Assembly (NCBI RefSeq): GCF_000959365.1
Contig: NZ_CP009556.1
Location: forward strand, 2,666,001 to 2,730,000
Source: Burkholderia oklahomensis C6786
GTDB lineage: Bacteria > Pseudomonadota > Gammaproteobacteria > Burkholderiales > Burkholderiaceae
Reading direction: 5' to 3'
DNA length: 64,000 nucleotides
Part shown: positions 38,855 to 49,024 of the stretch, piece by piece
Numbering within the stretch: position 1 is the stretch's first letter
How the letters are laid out: each line of letters opens with the position of its first letter
The notes under the pieces: generated by a model
Database searches by the model: none
What the model was told of the DNA's origin: nothing
What the model saw: the letters and a program-made list of their open reading frames with translations, nothing else
Made by a program: the position numbers and the translations under genes

Positions 38855-39820
38855 TCATTCCTCGTAGCGCATTCCGTGGCGCGCCTTCACCGCGGCGATC
38901 GCCGCGATCACTTCGGTGATGCACTCGTCCCGATAGCGCTCGAGCGCCTTGATGCTGCGTTGTCCTTGCTGCTCCGCGGTGCCTTCGACGACGCGGTCGA
39001 TCAGCTCGTCGGTCAGTCGCGGCGCGACGAGCTTGGTCCACGGCAGCTCCAGCGCGGGACCGAACTGCTGCATGAAGTGGCGCATGCCGGCCTCGCCGCC
39101 CGCCAGCGTATACGTGAGGAACGTGCCCATGAACGACCAGCGGATCCCCGCGCCGAAACGAATGGCGTCGTCGATCTCGCCCGTCGTCGCGACGCCTTCG
39201 TCGACGAGATGCAGCGCCTCGCGCCACAGCGCTTCGAGCAGGCGGTCCGCGATGAAGCCCGGCACCTCCTTGCGCACTCTCAGCGGCCGCATGCCGAGCG
39301 CGCGATAGACGCCGATCGCGGCGTCGACGGTCTCGGGCGCGGTGCACGCGCCGCCCAGCACTTCGACGAGCGGCAGCAGGTAGACCGGGTTGAACGGATG
39401 TCCGACGATGCAGCGCCCGGGACGATGCGCGCGCGCGTAGAAATCCGTCGGCAGCAGGCCGGACGTCGACGACGCGATGATCGCATCGGGCTTCGCAGCG
39501 CGGCTGATCCGATCGTGCAGCTCGAGCTTCAGCGCTTCGCGCTCGGGCGCGCTTTCCTGGATGAAGTCCGCGTCGGCGACGCACGCATCGATCGTCGAGA
39601 CGAAACACAGCCGCTCGGGCGACGCGCCCGGCGCCAGCCCGACGCGCACGAGCGCGGGCCACGCGTTCTCGATGTTCGCGCGCAATTGCTTTTCCGCGCC
39701 GTCGGCGGGATCCCACGCGACGACGTCGAGTCCGTTCGCGAGCGCGCGCGCGACCCAGCCGCTGCCGATGACGCCTGCGCCGATCGCCGCGAACGTGTTG
39801 ATTTCGGTGATGACAGCCAT
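38855..39820 (-). CDS. cdhA: L-carnitine dehydrogenase CdhA
   Basis: A 321-aa enzyme of the 3-hydroxyacyl-CoA dehydrogenase family that oxidises L-carnitine to 3-dehydrocarnitine with NAD. The N-terminal Rossmann motif is [20 protein letters not shown]; the catalytic region is [13 protein letters not shown], then [15 protein letters not shown] with the active-site His, and the helical C-terminal domain follows. The standalone ~320-aa size, without a second C-terminal dehydrogenase domain, fits LcdH/CdhA. The start at 39820 follows AAGG. Flanking cdhC and cdhB make the assignment firm. Confidence 0.9.
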   Translation of the reverse strand: MAVITEINTFAAIGAGVIGSGWVARALANGLDVVAWDPADGAEKQLRANIENAWPALVRVGLAPGASPERLCFVSTIDACVADADFIQESAPEREALKLELHDRISRAAKPDAIIASSTSGLLPTDFYARAHRPGRCIVGHPFNPVYLLPLVEVLGGACTAPETVDAAIGVYRALGMRPLRVRKEVPGFIADRLLEALWREALHLVDEGVATTGEIDDAIRFGAGIRWSFMGTFLTYTLAGGEAGMRHFMQQFGPALELPWTKLVAPRLTDELIDRVVEGTAEQQGQRSIKALERYRDECITEVIAAIAAVKARHGMRYEE

Positions 39821-39932
39821 GAACCTTCGATCCTTGAACGAGAAAATGACGCGAAAGGGCCGGTTCGGCGCGACACAGATGCGCGTCCGACCGCTTCCGC
39901 TACGTTGCGCCGTATTGCGTCGCGCTCGCGCG

Positions 39933-40862
39933 TTACGCGTATTCGGCGATCGCGCGCCGCTCGAGCGGACGCTCACCGCGCGGCGGCAAGCCGAGCTTGC
40001 GACGCCCTTCGGCAGGCGTCAGCACGCGCCCGCCCAGGCGCTCGACGATCTCTCGCGCGCGCTCGACGAGCGAGCCGTTCGTCGCGTGCACGCCGCGATC
40101 GAGCCACAGGTTGTCTTCGAGGCCGATCCGCACGTGGCCGCCGAGCAGCATCGCCTGCGCGACCATCGGCATCTGCATCCGGCCGATCCCGAAGCCCGCC
40201 CAGTGCGCGCCGGGCGGCAGATTGTCGACCATCGCCTTCATCGTGCCGGTGTCGGCGGGCGCGCCCCACGGGATGCCGAGGCAAAGCTGGAAGAGCGGCG
40301 GATCGTCGAGGAGTCCTTCCTTCAGCAACTGCTTCGCGAACCACAGATGCCCGGTATCGAAGATCTCCAGTTCCGGCTTCACGCCCAGCTCCTGGATGCG
40401 CTTCGCGCCGGCGCGCAGCTGCGCGGGCGTCGACACGTAGATGTAGTCGCCGTCGCCGAAATTCAGCGTGCCGCAATCGAGCGTGCAGATCTCGGGCAGC
40501 AGTTCCTCGACGTGCACGAGGCGCGTCAAGCCGCCGACGAGGTCCGTGCCCTTGCCGAAGCGCATCGGATCCTCGCCCGCGCCGATCTCGAGATCGCCCC
40601 CCATGCCGGCCGTCAGATTGATGATGACGTCGACGTCGGCCGAGCGGATGCGGTCCACCACTTCGCGATACAGATTCGGATCACGGCTGCCGCGGCCCGT
40701 CAGCGGATCGCGCACGTGGCAGTGCGCGACCGTCGCGCCCGCCCTCGCGGCCTCGATCGCCGCATCGGCGATCTGCTTCGGCGTGACCGGTATCGCCGGA
40801 TGCTTGCCGACCGTGTCGCCCGCGCCCGTCACCGCGCACGTCACAATGACTTCTTGATTCAT
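39933..40862 (-). CDS. cdhC: 3-Dehydrocarnitine cleavage enzyme CdhC (BKACE/DUF849)
   Basis: A 309-aa TIM-barrel zinc enzyme of the beta-keto acid cleavage family. It combines 3-dehydrocarnitine with acetyl-CoA to give betainyl-CoA and acetoacetate. The family motifs are [13 protein letters not shown] with the first ligand region, [12 protein letters not shown] with the His pair binding Zn, and LTAGMGGD. The start at 40862 has a GAGG site. It is 112 bp upstream of cdhA in the same operon. Confidence 0.92.
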   Translation of the reverse strand: MNQEVIVTCAVTGAGDTVGKHPAIPVTPKQIADAAIEAARAGATVAHCHVRDPLTGRGSRDPNLYREVVDRIRSADVDVIINLTAGMGGDLEIGAGEDPMRFGKGTDLVGGLTRLVHVEELLPEICTLDCGTLNFGDGDYIYVSTPAQLRAGAKRIQELGVKPELEIFDTGHLWFAKQLLKEGLLDDPPLFQLCLGIPWGAPADTGTMKAMVDNLPPGAHWAGFGIGRMQMPMVAQAMLLGGHVRIGLEDNLWLDRGVHATNGSLVERAREIVERLGGRVLTPAEGRRKLGLPPRGERPLERRAIAEYA

Positions 40863-40926
40863 CGCTGTCGCCTCGTTCAGATTCGGATGAGCGCGCCGTC
40901 CGGATGTCGCGGCCGGCACGCCCGGT

Positions 40927-41877
40927 TCAGAGTCCCAGATAAGCCTTCACCGCGGACAGGCCGTCCTTGCCGTCGTAGGTCTTCACGCCGGCGAGCCATG
41001 CGTCGAGCACCTGCGGATTCTTCTTGAGGTACGCCTTCGCGGCTTCCGTCGGCCTCACCTTGTTCATCACCGCCTGCATCAGCTGGTTTTCCATTTGCGT
41101 CGTGAAGCGCAGATTGCCGACGAGCTTGCCCGCGTTCGGACAGCGCGTCATGTAGTCGGGCGCCGTCAGCGTGTACACGCGCGCTTCGCCGTAGTTCGGG
41201 CCAAACGACGCGTCGCCGCCCGACAGATAGTTCATGCTGATCTGGATGTTCATCGGATGCGGCTCCCAGCCGAGGAACACGACCCACTTCTTGTCGCGGA
41301 TCGCGCGGTCCACCGTGACGAGCATCCCGGCCTCGCTCGATTCGACGAGCTTGAAGCCGCCGAGCCCGTACTGGTTCGTGTCGATCATCTTCTGGATCGT
41401 CGCGTTCGCGCTGCTGCCGGGTTCGATCCCGTAGATCTTGCCGTCGAGCTCGGCGCGATGCTTCGCGATGTCGTCGAACGATTTCAGTCCGGCCTGGTAC
41501 ACATAGCTCGGCACCGCGAGCGTCGCCTTCGCGCCGGACAGGTTCGGCGGCTCGACGACCGCGATCGACTTCGAATCGAGGAACGGCTGAAGCTGATGCT
41601 GCTGCACCGGCCACCAGTAGCCGAGCGATATGTCGAGCTGCTTGTTCTTCAGTCCGGCGAACGAAATCGGCACGGACGAGATCGTCGTCGTCGGCTTGTA
41701 GCCGAGACCGTCGAACAGCAGCGACGCGAGCGCCGTCGTCGACGTGATGTCGGTCCAGCCGATGTCCGCGAAGCGCACGTTGCGGCATGCGGCCGAGTCC
41801 TGCGCGAAGGACGGCAGCGGCAGCGCACATGCTGCGGCGAGCGCCGCGCCGAATACGAATGTCGTGGTGGACTTCAT
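40927..41877 (-). CDS. caiX: Carnitine-type quaternary-amine binding protein CaiX
   Basis: A 316-aa periplasmic binding protein of the OpuAC/ProX-like betaine group. The signal peptide is at residues 1-26 (ends PSFAQ). Trp/Tyr-rich patches form the cation box: [30 protein letters not shown] and [10 protein letters not shown]. No permease or ATPase is beside it, so it must dock on a transporter encoded elsewhere, as the Pseudomonas CaiX does with CbcWV. It is the first gene of the carnitine operon; the start follows GGAGG and it is divergent from cdhR over 267 bp. Confidence 0.85.
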   Translation of the reverse strand: MKSTTTFVFGAALAAACALPLPSFAQDSAACRNVRFADIGWTDITSTTALASLLFDGLGYKPTTTISSVPISFAGLKNKQLDISLGYWWPVQQHQLQPFLDSKSIAVVEPPNLSGAKATLAVPSYVYQAGLKSFDDIAKHRAELDGKIYGIEPGSSANATIQKMIDTNQYGLGGFKLVESSEAGMLVTVDRAIRDKKWVVFLGWEPHPMNIQISMNYLSGGDASFGPNYGEARVYTLTAPDYMTRCPNAGKLVGNLRFTTQMENQLMQAVMNKVRPTEAAKAYLKKNPQVLDAWLAGVKTYDGKDGLSAVKAYLGL

Positions 41878-42144
41878 GGTTGCCTCCCTGTTCGACGGAT
41901 TCCGCAGGCGATTTCAAGGGGACGACGAAGCCTGCACCGTGGGCTCAAAGGTAACGGGCCATATTCGCGGCAAAGCGACCGACGGCGACCTTTTCTTGCC
42001 TGTTAGCGACTATGCGTGAAAACCATTAGATGGACGAACTGTCAGGCATGACGGGGCTTTTCAGGCATACAGCGCGTGAGGCGGCTTGCCTGCTTGCGTC
42101 TTGCTTGCTACGCTCGGCCGATCGGTTCAGTTGCACATGCGTCC

Positions 42145-43089
42145 ATGCCAGAAGAGTTCCATTTCCTGCTGATGCCCGGCTTCTCCGCGCTGGGTTTCAT
42201 GTCGGCGGTCGAGCCGCTGCGCGTCGCGAACCGCTTCAGGCCGAGTCTGTACCGCTGGCGCATCGTCAGCGGCGACGGCGCGCCCGTCGTCGCGAGCAAC
42301 GGCATTTCGCTGAACGTGGACGCCGCGTTCGCGCAGGTCGAGCACGCGCACACGATCTTCGTAATCGCGGGCTTCGATCCGCTCGCGTGCTACACGCGCG
42401 CGCTCGGCGACTGGCTCAAGCGCGAGTATCGACGCGGCGCGACGCTCGGCGGCATCGACACCGGCAGCTTCGTGCTCGCGGAGGCGGGGCTCTTCGATGC
42501 GTCCCATGCGCTGACGCTGCACTGGGAAGCGCTCGCGGCGTTCCAGGAACGCTATGCGCACCTGAAAACGACGCAGGAGCTGTTCGAGATCGACGAACGG
42601 CGCATCACCTGCGCGGGCGGCACCGCGTCGATCGACATGATGCTCGACCTGATCGGCCGCCGGCATGGCGCCAATCTCGCCGCGACGATCTCCGAGCAGT
42701 TCGTGCTGAGCCGGATCCGCCAGCGCTCCGATCGTCAGCGCCTCGAGATCGCCGCGCGCTACGGCGTGCACAACCGCAAGCTGATCCAGGTGATCGGGAC
42801 GATGGAGCATCACATGGAAAGCCCGCTGCCGTCCGACACGCTCGCGCAGGAAATCGGCGTCACGCGCCGCCAGCTCGAACGGCTGTTCAGCTCGATCCTG
42901 GACGATACGCCGACGCGCTTCTATTTGCGTCTGCGGCTCGATCGCGCGCGCGAGCTTCTTCAGCAGACCGATATGACGGTCGCCGCCGTATGCGCGGCTT
43001 GCGGTTTCGAATCGCCTTCGCATTTTTCCCGCACCTATCGCGCGCAATTCGGCACAAGCCCGCGAAACGACCGGCACGCGCTGCGCTGA
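42145..43089 (+). CDS. cdhR: GlxA-type AraC-family regulator CdhR
   Basis: A 314-aa regulator with an N-terminal DJ-1/PfpI-like (GATase1) domain (FHFLLMPGFSALGFMSAVEPL at the start) and a C-terminal AraC helix-turn-helix pair (LAQEIGVTRRQLERLFSSIL, then VAAVCAACGFESPSHFSR). This GlxA layout is that of CdhR, the carnitine-responsive activator, and of GbdR and SouR. It is divergent from caiX, as in Pseudomonas, which makes CdhR the best choice. The start at 42145 is taken because the DJ-1 domain begins directly after it. Confidence 0.87.
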   Translation: MPEEFHFLLMPGFSALGFMSAVEPLRVANRFRPSLYRWRIVSGDGAPVVASNGISLNVDAAFAQVEHAHTIFVIAGFDPLACYTRALGDWLKREYRRGATLGGIDTGSFVLAEAGLFDASHALTLHWEALAAFQERYAHLKTTQELFEIDERRITCAGGTASIDMMLDLIGRRHGANLAATISEQFVLSRIRQRSDRQRLEIAARYGVHNRKLIQVIGTMEHHMESPLPSDTLAQEIGVTRRQLERLFSSILDDTPTRFYLRLRLDRARELLQQTDMTVAAVCAACGFESPSHFSRTYRAQFGTSPRNDRHALR

Positions 43090-43561
43090 GCCAAACACCG
43101 TGCTGCGCATGGGGCGATCGCGGCGGCGCGAAATCGTGCGCCGCCTTACTGTTTTCGCCTATCGAACCGCCCCTCGAAAATAGTTGGAAATAAGATTGAA
43201 AATATTCTGTAACATGTTCTAAAAATAGATAGGCAGACTAACGACGTGAAATTCCAGTGCGACCGTTTGTTTGCCGAATAGAAGAGCAGCATTCCAAATA
43301 TTTATTCCGAGGGGTTTGCAATGACGATGCTCATTCAGCCATCGCAGCGCTTGCCGTTTGCTTCGCCCGCCGTTCTCTGGCGGTTCCCCGTCCCTCCGCC
43401 CCGCACGCTTCGCGCGCGCTGATTTCTCGCGGCGTCGCGCCGCTTCCGCTGTAGCTCCGCCCGTTTGCATCGGCTCGTCGAGGCCGACGCACGGATCGGG
43501 TCGTCCCTGCGTTTCCCGTGGTTTCGTTTGTTACCCCAACTTATGATGACGAGGACAGAAC
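43090..43561. promoter_or_regulatory. Intergenic region upstream of the secreted metalloprotease
   Basis: About 470 bp. Bases 43180-43320 are AT-rich, with a candidate promoter: TTGAAA at 43196 and TAAAAA at 43220, 18 bp apart. That would leave a leader of over 300 bases. The GC-rich remainder up to 43500 shows no gene. Confidence 0.4.
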
Positions 43562-45265
43562 ATGCAGACATCCCGTAAAGCGTTGCCGTTCGCACTGAGC
43601 CTGGCCATCGGCATCGGCGCCGCGCTCCCCGCGTGGGCCGATTCGAAGGCGCCGAATCCGCAGGAGGAAAGCCGGCGCGCGAGCCTCACACGCGGCGTCG
43701 TGCCGCCCGCGGAGAAGGCCGGCAAAACCGGACAATTCCGCCCGGGCGCCGTCGCCGTCACGCTGGCCAGCCCGGCGTTCCACGCGAAGAAGGCAGACGC
43801 GGCGACGATGGCGCGCGAATTCATCGCCGCGCGCGCCGCGCAGCTCGGCCTCGACCCATCCGCGCTCGCGAATCTCGTCGTCGCGGCCGAGCGCGCCGAC
43901 GCCGACTTCACCGTCGTCCGCTTCCAGCAGCGCGCGGCGGGGCTGCCGGTCTACGACAGCGACATCGCGGTCACGGTCGCGCCGGACGGCCGCGTGCTGT
44001 ACGTCGCGAGCAAGGCGGTGAGCGGCGTCGCGGCCGTGTCGAGCAAGGCGCTGGCGGTCGACGAGCAGCAGGCGCTCGACCGCGCACGCGCGTACCTCGG
44101 CATAAGCGGCCTCGCGGGCGTGCAATCGCAGCTCGTCGCGTTCGTCGACGGCTCGGGCACGCATACCGCGTGGAAGGTGCGCGGCAAGCCGCAGGACGGC
44201 CTGCGCGGCGACTGGGAGCTGATCATCGACGCGAACAGCGGCGAAGTGCTGCGCGCCGAAGACAAGGCCTCCTATGCAACGGACGGAAGCGGTCTCGTGT
44301 TCCGGCCGGATCCGCTGTCGCCGACCAAAAGCAGCTACGGCAGCACCGGCTTCAAGGACAACAACGACGCCGACTCGCCGCAACTGAACGCCGCGCGCGT
44401 GCGCGTGACGCTCAAGGATCTGACGCAAACGAGCGGCGGCTACAAGCTCTCCGGCCCGTATGCGTCGTGCGTCGATTTCGACGCGCCGCGCGACAACGCG
44501 TGCCCGGTGCAGTCGTCGACGACCTTCGACTTCACGCGCTCGAACCTGTATTTCGAGGCGGTCAACGCGTATTACCACATCGACACGTTCCTGCGCTACG
44601 TGAACCTGACGCTCGGCATCAAGGCGCTGCCGTATCAGTACTCGGGCGGCGTCCAGTACGATCCGCACGGCGAATCCGGCGCCGACAACTCGTCGTACTC
44701 GTCGGGCTCCGGCCAGCTTTCGTTCGGCCAGGGCGGCGTCGACGACGCGGAGGACGCGGACGTCGTGATTCACGAGCTCGGCCACGGCATCCACGACTGG
44801 ATCACGAACGGCGGGCTCTCGCAGGTCGAAGGCCTGTCCGAAGGCACGGGCGATTACCTCGCGGCCGCTTACAGCCGCGACTTCAATCAATGGAGCCCGT
44901 CCGACGCGCAGTATCACTGGGTCTTCAACTGGGACGGCCACAACGAGTTCTGGCCCGGCCGCGTCACCAACTACAACGTCGGCCGCACCTACTCGCAGGT
45001 CCGCAATACCGAGATCCACACGGCCGGCCAGTACTGGGCGTCGTGCAACATGGTCGCGCGCGATGCGATCGGCGGCGCGGCGATGGACAAGGCGTTCCTG
45101 AAAGGACTGTCGATGACCAATGGCTCGACGAACCAGAAAGCCGCGGCTCAGGCGGTGCTGACCGCGGCGGCCGCGCTCGGCTACAGCAGCGCGCAGCTCA
45201 ATGCGATCGGCGACGCGTACAACAAGAGCTGCACGTACGGCGTAACCGTGCCGCAAAAGCTGTAA
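43562..45265 (+). CDS. Secreted zinc metalloprotease with FTP propeptide (fungalysin/M36-like)
   Basis: A 567-aa exported protease. The signal peptide is at residues 1-26 (ends PAWAD), followed by an FTP/PepSY-like propeptide (about residues 60-240, including AAGLPVYDSDIAVTV) that acts as chaperone and inhibitor. The catalytic domain has His404, Glu405 and His408 in VIHELGHGIHDW and third ligand Glu427 in GLSEGTGDY. This HExxH-18-E gluzincin pattern and the propeptide point to the M36/M4 group, probably type-II secreted and self-processed. It lies 104 bp upstream of a secreted aminopeptidase in the same direction, suggesting a cooperating pair that degrades extracellular protein. Confidence 0.85.
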   Translation: MQTSRKALPFALSLAIGIGAALPAWADSKAPNPQEESRRASLTRGVVPPAEKAGKTGQFRPGAVAVTLASPAFHAKKADAATMAREFIAARAAQLGLDPSALANLVVAAERADADFTVVRFQQRAAGLPVYDSDIAVTVAPDGRVLYVASKAVSGVAAVSSKALAVDEQQALDRARAYLGISGLAGVQSQLVAFVDGSGTHTAWKVRGKPQDGLRGDWELIIDANSGEVLRAEDKASYATDGSGLVFRPDPLSPTKSSYGSTGFKDNNDADSPQLNAARVRVTLKDLTQTSGGYKLSGPYASCVDFDAPRDNACPVQSSTTFDFTRSNLYFEAVNAYYHIDTFLRYVNLTLGIKALPYQYSGGVQYDPHGESGADNSSYSSGSGQLSFGQGGVDDAEDADVVIHELGHGIHDWITNGGLSQVEGLSEGTGDYLAAAYSRDFNQWSPSDAQYHWVFNWDGHNEFWPGRVTNYNVGRTYSQVRNTEIHTAGQYWASCNMVARDAIGGAAMDKAFLKGLSMTNGSTNQKAAAQAVLTAAAALGYSSAQLNAIGDAYNKSCTYGVTVPQKL

Positions 45266-45369
45266 CCCGTATAAAGAAGACGTAAGCGACAACGTACGCT
45301 GGGCGCGCGGCACGATCTGCTGCGCGCCTCTCCCCACGACCGCATCTCCCTCACCCGAGGAGATCGAAC

Positions 45370-46596
45370 ATGTCCAAGCTCCAACACGTCGCCGCCGCGC
45401 TGTGCGGCGTCCTCTGCGTCTCGGCCGCCCACGCCGCGCCCGTGTGGATCACGCTCGCCGATCCCGCATTCCGCGAACTGCGCGTGATCGATCCTGCCGC
45501 GACGAGCCGCTACAGCACGGCCGTCCCGACGGGGGATGCCGCGCGCACCGAGACCGTCCACGTCGCGCAAGTCGACGATTCGCTGCTCGAATCGTTGTCG
45601 CAGACGGTACGCCGCGCGCGCGGCCACGGTCCCGGCTTCTTCGTCCACGCGACCTACGACGACGCTCGCGCGTCACTGCAGCCTCGCACCGCCAAGCAGG
45701 CGGCCGCGATCGATTACCCGATCACCAACTCGCAGCAGATCCGCAACTGGATCTCGCAGCTTCAGGCGAGCAACATCGTCAGCACGATCGTGTCGATGTC
45801 CGGCTTCACGAACCGCTATTACACGACGTCGCACGGCGTCGCGGCGTCCGACTGGCTCGCGCAGCAATGGAAGCAGCTCGCCGGCTCGCGCAACGACGTG
45901 ACGGTCGAGCAGTTCACGCACACCGGCTGGCCGCAGAAGTCGGTGATCCTGACGATCAAGGGCGGCGACCCGAGTGCGGGCGTCGTCGTGATCGGCGGGC
46001 ATCTCGATTCGACCGTGGGCCGCATGAGCGAGAACACGCGCGCGCCGGGCGCCGACGACGACGCGTCGGGCATCGCGAGCCTCACCGAAGCGCTGCGCGT
46101 CCTGCTCGCAAACGGCTATCAGCCGAAGCGCACGCTGAAGTTCATCGGCTACGCGGCGGAGGAGGCGGGCCTGCTCGGCTCGCAGGCGATCGCGAAGCAG
46201 TTCAGGGCGCAGAACGTGAACGTGGTCGGTGCGTTCCAGCTCGACATGACGAACTACAAGGGCGATCCGAAGGACATCTACCTGATCACCGACTACACGA
46301 ATTCGACGCAGAACACGTACCTCGCGAATCTCGCGAAGGCCTATCTGCCCGAGCTCGCGGTCGGCACGTCGCAATGCGGCTATGCGTGCTCCGATCATGC
46401 GTCGTGGAATGCGCAAGGCTATCCGGCATCGTTCCCGTTCGAAGCGGATCAGAACGACAATCCGTACATCCACTCCGCATACGACACGCTCGACCGATCG
46501 GACCAGCAAGGCAATCATGCGCTGAAGTTCGGCAAGCTCGCGCTCGCGTATGCGGCGGAGCTGGGCGGCGGGCTGAGCGCGTCCGCGAAGCGGTAA
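45370..46596 (+). CDS. Secreted M28-family aminopeptidase
   Basis: A 408-aa exported leucyl-aminopeptidase of the Vibrio Ap1 type. The signal peptide is at residues 1-22 (ends AAHAA), followed by a pro-region and an M28 domain. The two-zinc site is visible: His and Asp in VVIGGHLDSTVG, Asp in GADDDASG, catalytic Glu-Glu in YAAEEAGLLGS, Asp in FQLDMTNYKG, and a final His in NPYIHSAYDT. A Cys pair in CGYACSDH gives the family disulfide. It follows the metalloprotease gene and probably trims its products. Confidence 0.9.
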   Translation: MSKLQHVAAALCGVLCVSAAHAAPVWITLADPAFRELRVIDPAATSRYSTAVPTGDAARTETVHVAQVDDSLLESLSQTVRRARGHGPGFFVHATYDDARASLQPRTAKQAAAIDYPITNSQQIRNWISQLQASNIVSTIVSMSGFTNRYYTTSHGVAASDWLAQQWKQLAGSRNDVTVEQFTHTGWPQKSVILTIKGGDPSAGVVVIGGHLDSTVGRMSENTRAPGADDDASGIASLTEALRVLLANGYQPKRTLKFIGYAAEEAGLLGSQAIAKQFRAQNVNVVGAFQLDMTNYKGDPKDIYLITDYTNSTQNTYLANLAKAYLPELAVGTSQCGYACSDHASWNAQGYPASFPFEADQNDNPYIHSAYDTLDRSDQQGNHALKFGKLALAYAAELGGGLSASAKR

Positions 46597-46603
46597 GCGG
46601 CGT

Positions 46604-46634
46604 CGGGCGCGGCGCGCAAGACGCGCCGCGCCCG
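46604..46634. terminator. Strong hairpin between convergent aminopeptidase and porin genes
   Basis: A perfect 13-bp stem (CGGGCGCGGCGCG with its reverse complement) and a five-base loop. There is no T tract, but its position between two convergent genes indicates a bidirectional transcription or mRNA end. Confidence 0.7.
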
Positions 46635-46655
46635 AGTGCCGGGTATTGCGATGCG

Positions 46656-47798
46656 TCAGAACGAATGCCGCATCCCGATGCGCACGTCGGCCTGCGTCTG
46701 AGTCGACGACGGCGTGAAGCTGTAGCCGATCACCGCATCGACGCCGTTCGACGCGCGCAGATAGTCGCCCGAGATATAGACGTCCGTGCGCTTCGACAGC
46801 AGGTAGTGCAGGCCGGCCGAACCCTGATTCCAGTGATGGCCCTCGAAGCGCGTGTACTGGTAGCCCGCGACCAAGCTGAGCGCCGGCGTGAACTGGTACG
46901 AGCCGCCGCCTTCGTAGACCTGCATGTGCGACGTGTTGCCGAAGCCCTTGATCGTCGAGTACGTGAAATTGCCGGACAGCGTCAGCTTGTCGAGCGTGTA
47001 GCTGCCGCCGACGCCGAACGTGCCCTGGCTGTCGATGTTCATCGGCGAATTCGCGAACAGATCGGTGACCTGGCCGGTGGCCGGGTCGACGCTGACGGTC
47101 GGCTGGCCGAGGAAGGTCTTCGTGCCGATCATCGCGTACGGATCGAACGCGTAGATGCCGGACGGGTTGTTCAGGTGCGTGTACGCGGCGCCCACCGACA
47201 GATTGCCCTGCGTGTAGTTCGCGCCCGCGCTCCATGCGCTGTTGCGGTGGAAGTTGCCCGCGACGTTGCCGAACGAATACATCGCGCCGAACTTGAAGCC
47301 GCTGAAATCGTTCGACAGGAACTTCACCGAGTTCGGCAGGCGGTCGCCGTTGAAGCGGTCGAAGTCGCCCTGGTGGATCGCGTAGCCGCTCGCCCATGCG
47401 GAGATGTTGTTCAGATAGACCATCTCCTCCGTCATGTCGAGCTGATTGCCGAACGACAGCGTGCCCCAGTTGTTCTGCAATCCGACGTAAGCCTGGCGGC
47501 CGAATTCCGCGCCGCCGAAACCGAGCTGGCCGTTGCCGAGCCTGAAGCCGCTCTCGAGCACGAAGACCGCCTTCAGGCCGCCGCCGAGATCCTCGGTGCC
47601 CTTGAAGCCGATCCGGTTTCCGTACGATACGCCGTCGTCGAACTTGAAGACGTGCGAGCCGCCCGCATTGCTGACATACGTAATCCCGGCGTCGAGAATC
47701 CCGTACAGCGTCACGCTGCTCTGCGCGCGGCTTGCGCCCGGCGCGATTCCGATCGCAAGCGCAATTGCGCTCATCACGGCCACATTCGATTTCGTCAT
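46656..47798 (-). CDS. Gram-negative outer-membrane porin (OmpC-like, 16-strand)
   Basis: A 380-aa trimeric general porin. The signal peptide is at residues 1-26 (ends GASRAQ), followed by the betaproteobacterial mature start SSVTLYGILDAGITYVSN, repeated amphipathic strands and a C-terminal RIGMRHSF ending in Phe. The start at 47798 was chosen because the longer frame from 47852 puts extra residues before the signal peptide. It is monocistronic. Confidence 0.92.
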   Translation of the reverse strand: MTKSNVAVMSAIALAIGIAPGASRAQSSVTLYGILDAGITYVSNAGGSHVFKFDDGVSYGNRIGFKGTEDLGGGLKAVFVLESGFRLGNGQLGFGGAEFGRQAYVGLQNNWGTLSFGNQLDMTEEMVYLNNISAWASGYAIHQGDFDRFNGDRLPNSVKFLSNDFSGFKFGAMYSFGNVAGNFHRNSAWSAGANYTQGNLSVGAAYTHLNNPSGIYAFDPYAMIGTKTFLGQPTVSVDPATGQVTDLFANSPMNIDSQGTFGVGGSYTLDKLTLSGNFTYSTIKGFGNTSHMQVYEGGGSYQFTPALSLVAGYQYTRFEGHHWNQGSAGLHYLLSKRTDVYISGDYLRASNGVDAVIGYSFTPSSTQTQADVRIGMRHSF

Positions 47799-48025
47799 TG
47801 TCGACACCCCACCCTGCCTGTTCGAGAGAAAATGGATTCCCGCCTTGCCCACGCGAATCCGCGACTATTTCTTAAACGACGCACCACTCCGACGACCGTT
47901 GCGCATCACGCGCACAATCGGATGCCGTTGGCGAAAAATACAAACCCATTTTTCGCCCTACCCGTCTCTAGGCGACGTCGAATGGTCACGATGCGACCGT
48001 TTGGGGTAAATGCGGAGGGCGACGA

Positions 48026-48385
48026 TCATCGCGCATCGAGCGCGGCACGCACGGCAGGCAAGCCTGGCGCTCCGGTCGCGGTGGTCACGCCGCCGAGCCA
48101 TTCGTCGACGAGCGACGGGTGCGCGCGCAGCGCGCGTTGCGCGGCGTCCACAGCGGACAGCTTTTCCTGCAGCATCCCGGCAATCATTTCGTTTTCCAGA
48201 TCGACCGTGAACGTCATCTGCCGGAACAAGCGCGCGAGATTCGCGCACCGGCCCAAGAAATCCGCGCGCGCGACGGTGTTGACGGTCGCGCCACCGTAGT
48301 TCGGTCCGAAGTACGCGTCGCCGCCCGACAGGTAGACGAGATGGAACTTCGTATTCGTCAGATGCAGCTCCCAGCCCAGGATATC
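48026..48385 (-). pseudogene. choX: choX remnant: C-terminal third of a choline-binding protein
   Basis: About 115-120 codons remain, starting near LGWELHLTNTKFHLVYLSGG and ending normally. This matches the C-terminal lobe of ChoX-type choline ABC binding proteins; compare LGWEPHPMN...YLSGGD in the intact caiX of this window. The N-terminal lobe, signal peptide and start are missing, and upstream sequence switches to a LysR gene on the other strand. It cannot function as a transporter component. Confidence 0.8.
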
Positions 48386-48395
48386 GATCCGCTGC
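48375..48395. other. Deletion junction, choX / LysR
   Basis: To the left the minus strand reads as the interior of a choline-binding protein. To the right the plus strand reads as the interior of a LysR effector domain (DPLRGHADAAILFG). Both lack their 5' halves. In choline-sulfate loci the sulfatase gene betC lies between these two genes, so its loss is inferred. Confidence 0.7.
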
Positions 48396-48880
48396 GCGGC
48401 CACGCCGACGCCGCCATCCTGTTCGGCGCCGGCGATTGGGCGAGCTGCACGTCGACGCGGCTCTTTCAGAAGCACGTCACACCGGCGTGCTCGCCCGCGT
48501 TTCGTGCCGCGCACGTCGATGTCGACCAGCCCGCCGATCTGCTGCGCCTGCCGCAGCTGCACGTGCAGCCTACGCGCCCCGAGCGCTGGCTCGCCTGGCA
48601 CGGCTGGTTCGACGCGCACGGGCTCGCCGCGCCGCCCGAGCCGCACGGGATGACGTTCAACAGCTACGCGCTCGTGATTCACGCGGCGCTGATGAATCAG
48701 GGCGTGGCGCTCGGCTGGGCGCCGCTCGTCGACACGCTGATCGCCGCCGGCCAGCTCGTGCGGCTCGTCGATGCGCCCGTCGTGACGCCGCGCGGCGACT
48801 ACCTCGTTCGGCCGCCCGCGCGCCCGGAAGCGCGCGCCGCGCCGCTGTTCCGCCGCTGGCTGCCCGACGCGTGCGCGTGA
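48386..48880 (+). pseudogene. LysR regulator remnant, probable choline-sulfate-utilisation regulator
   Basis: About 165 codons of the C-terminal effector-binding domain of a GcvA-like LysR protein: HADAAILFGAGDWA, TPACSPAF, the MTFNSYALVIHAALMNQGVA segment and GWAPLVDTLIAAGQLV. The helix-turn-helix and first effector lobe are gone. Its position back-to-back with choX matches the regulator of choline-sulfate genes (betC-choX). It has no usable start codon and cannot bind DNA. Confidence 0.75.
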
Positions 48881-49024
48881 CGCCGCACGCACTGGCGCGC
48901 CGATTCCAGCAGCGCGGCGATTCGGTTCTATCCGCATCCGATCTGACTTGATTAACTTGTGCATCGCCTCGGACGCCCGGCACCCGCGTCGCGCGCCGGG
49001 CGCCCATCGAGCCAGAGGAAACAC

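Noticed and set aside
48959..49024. Longer N-terminus for PurU starting at 48959
   Set aside because: The added 22 residues are Arg/Pro-rich and lie before a good ribosome-binding site at the 49025 start.
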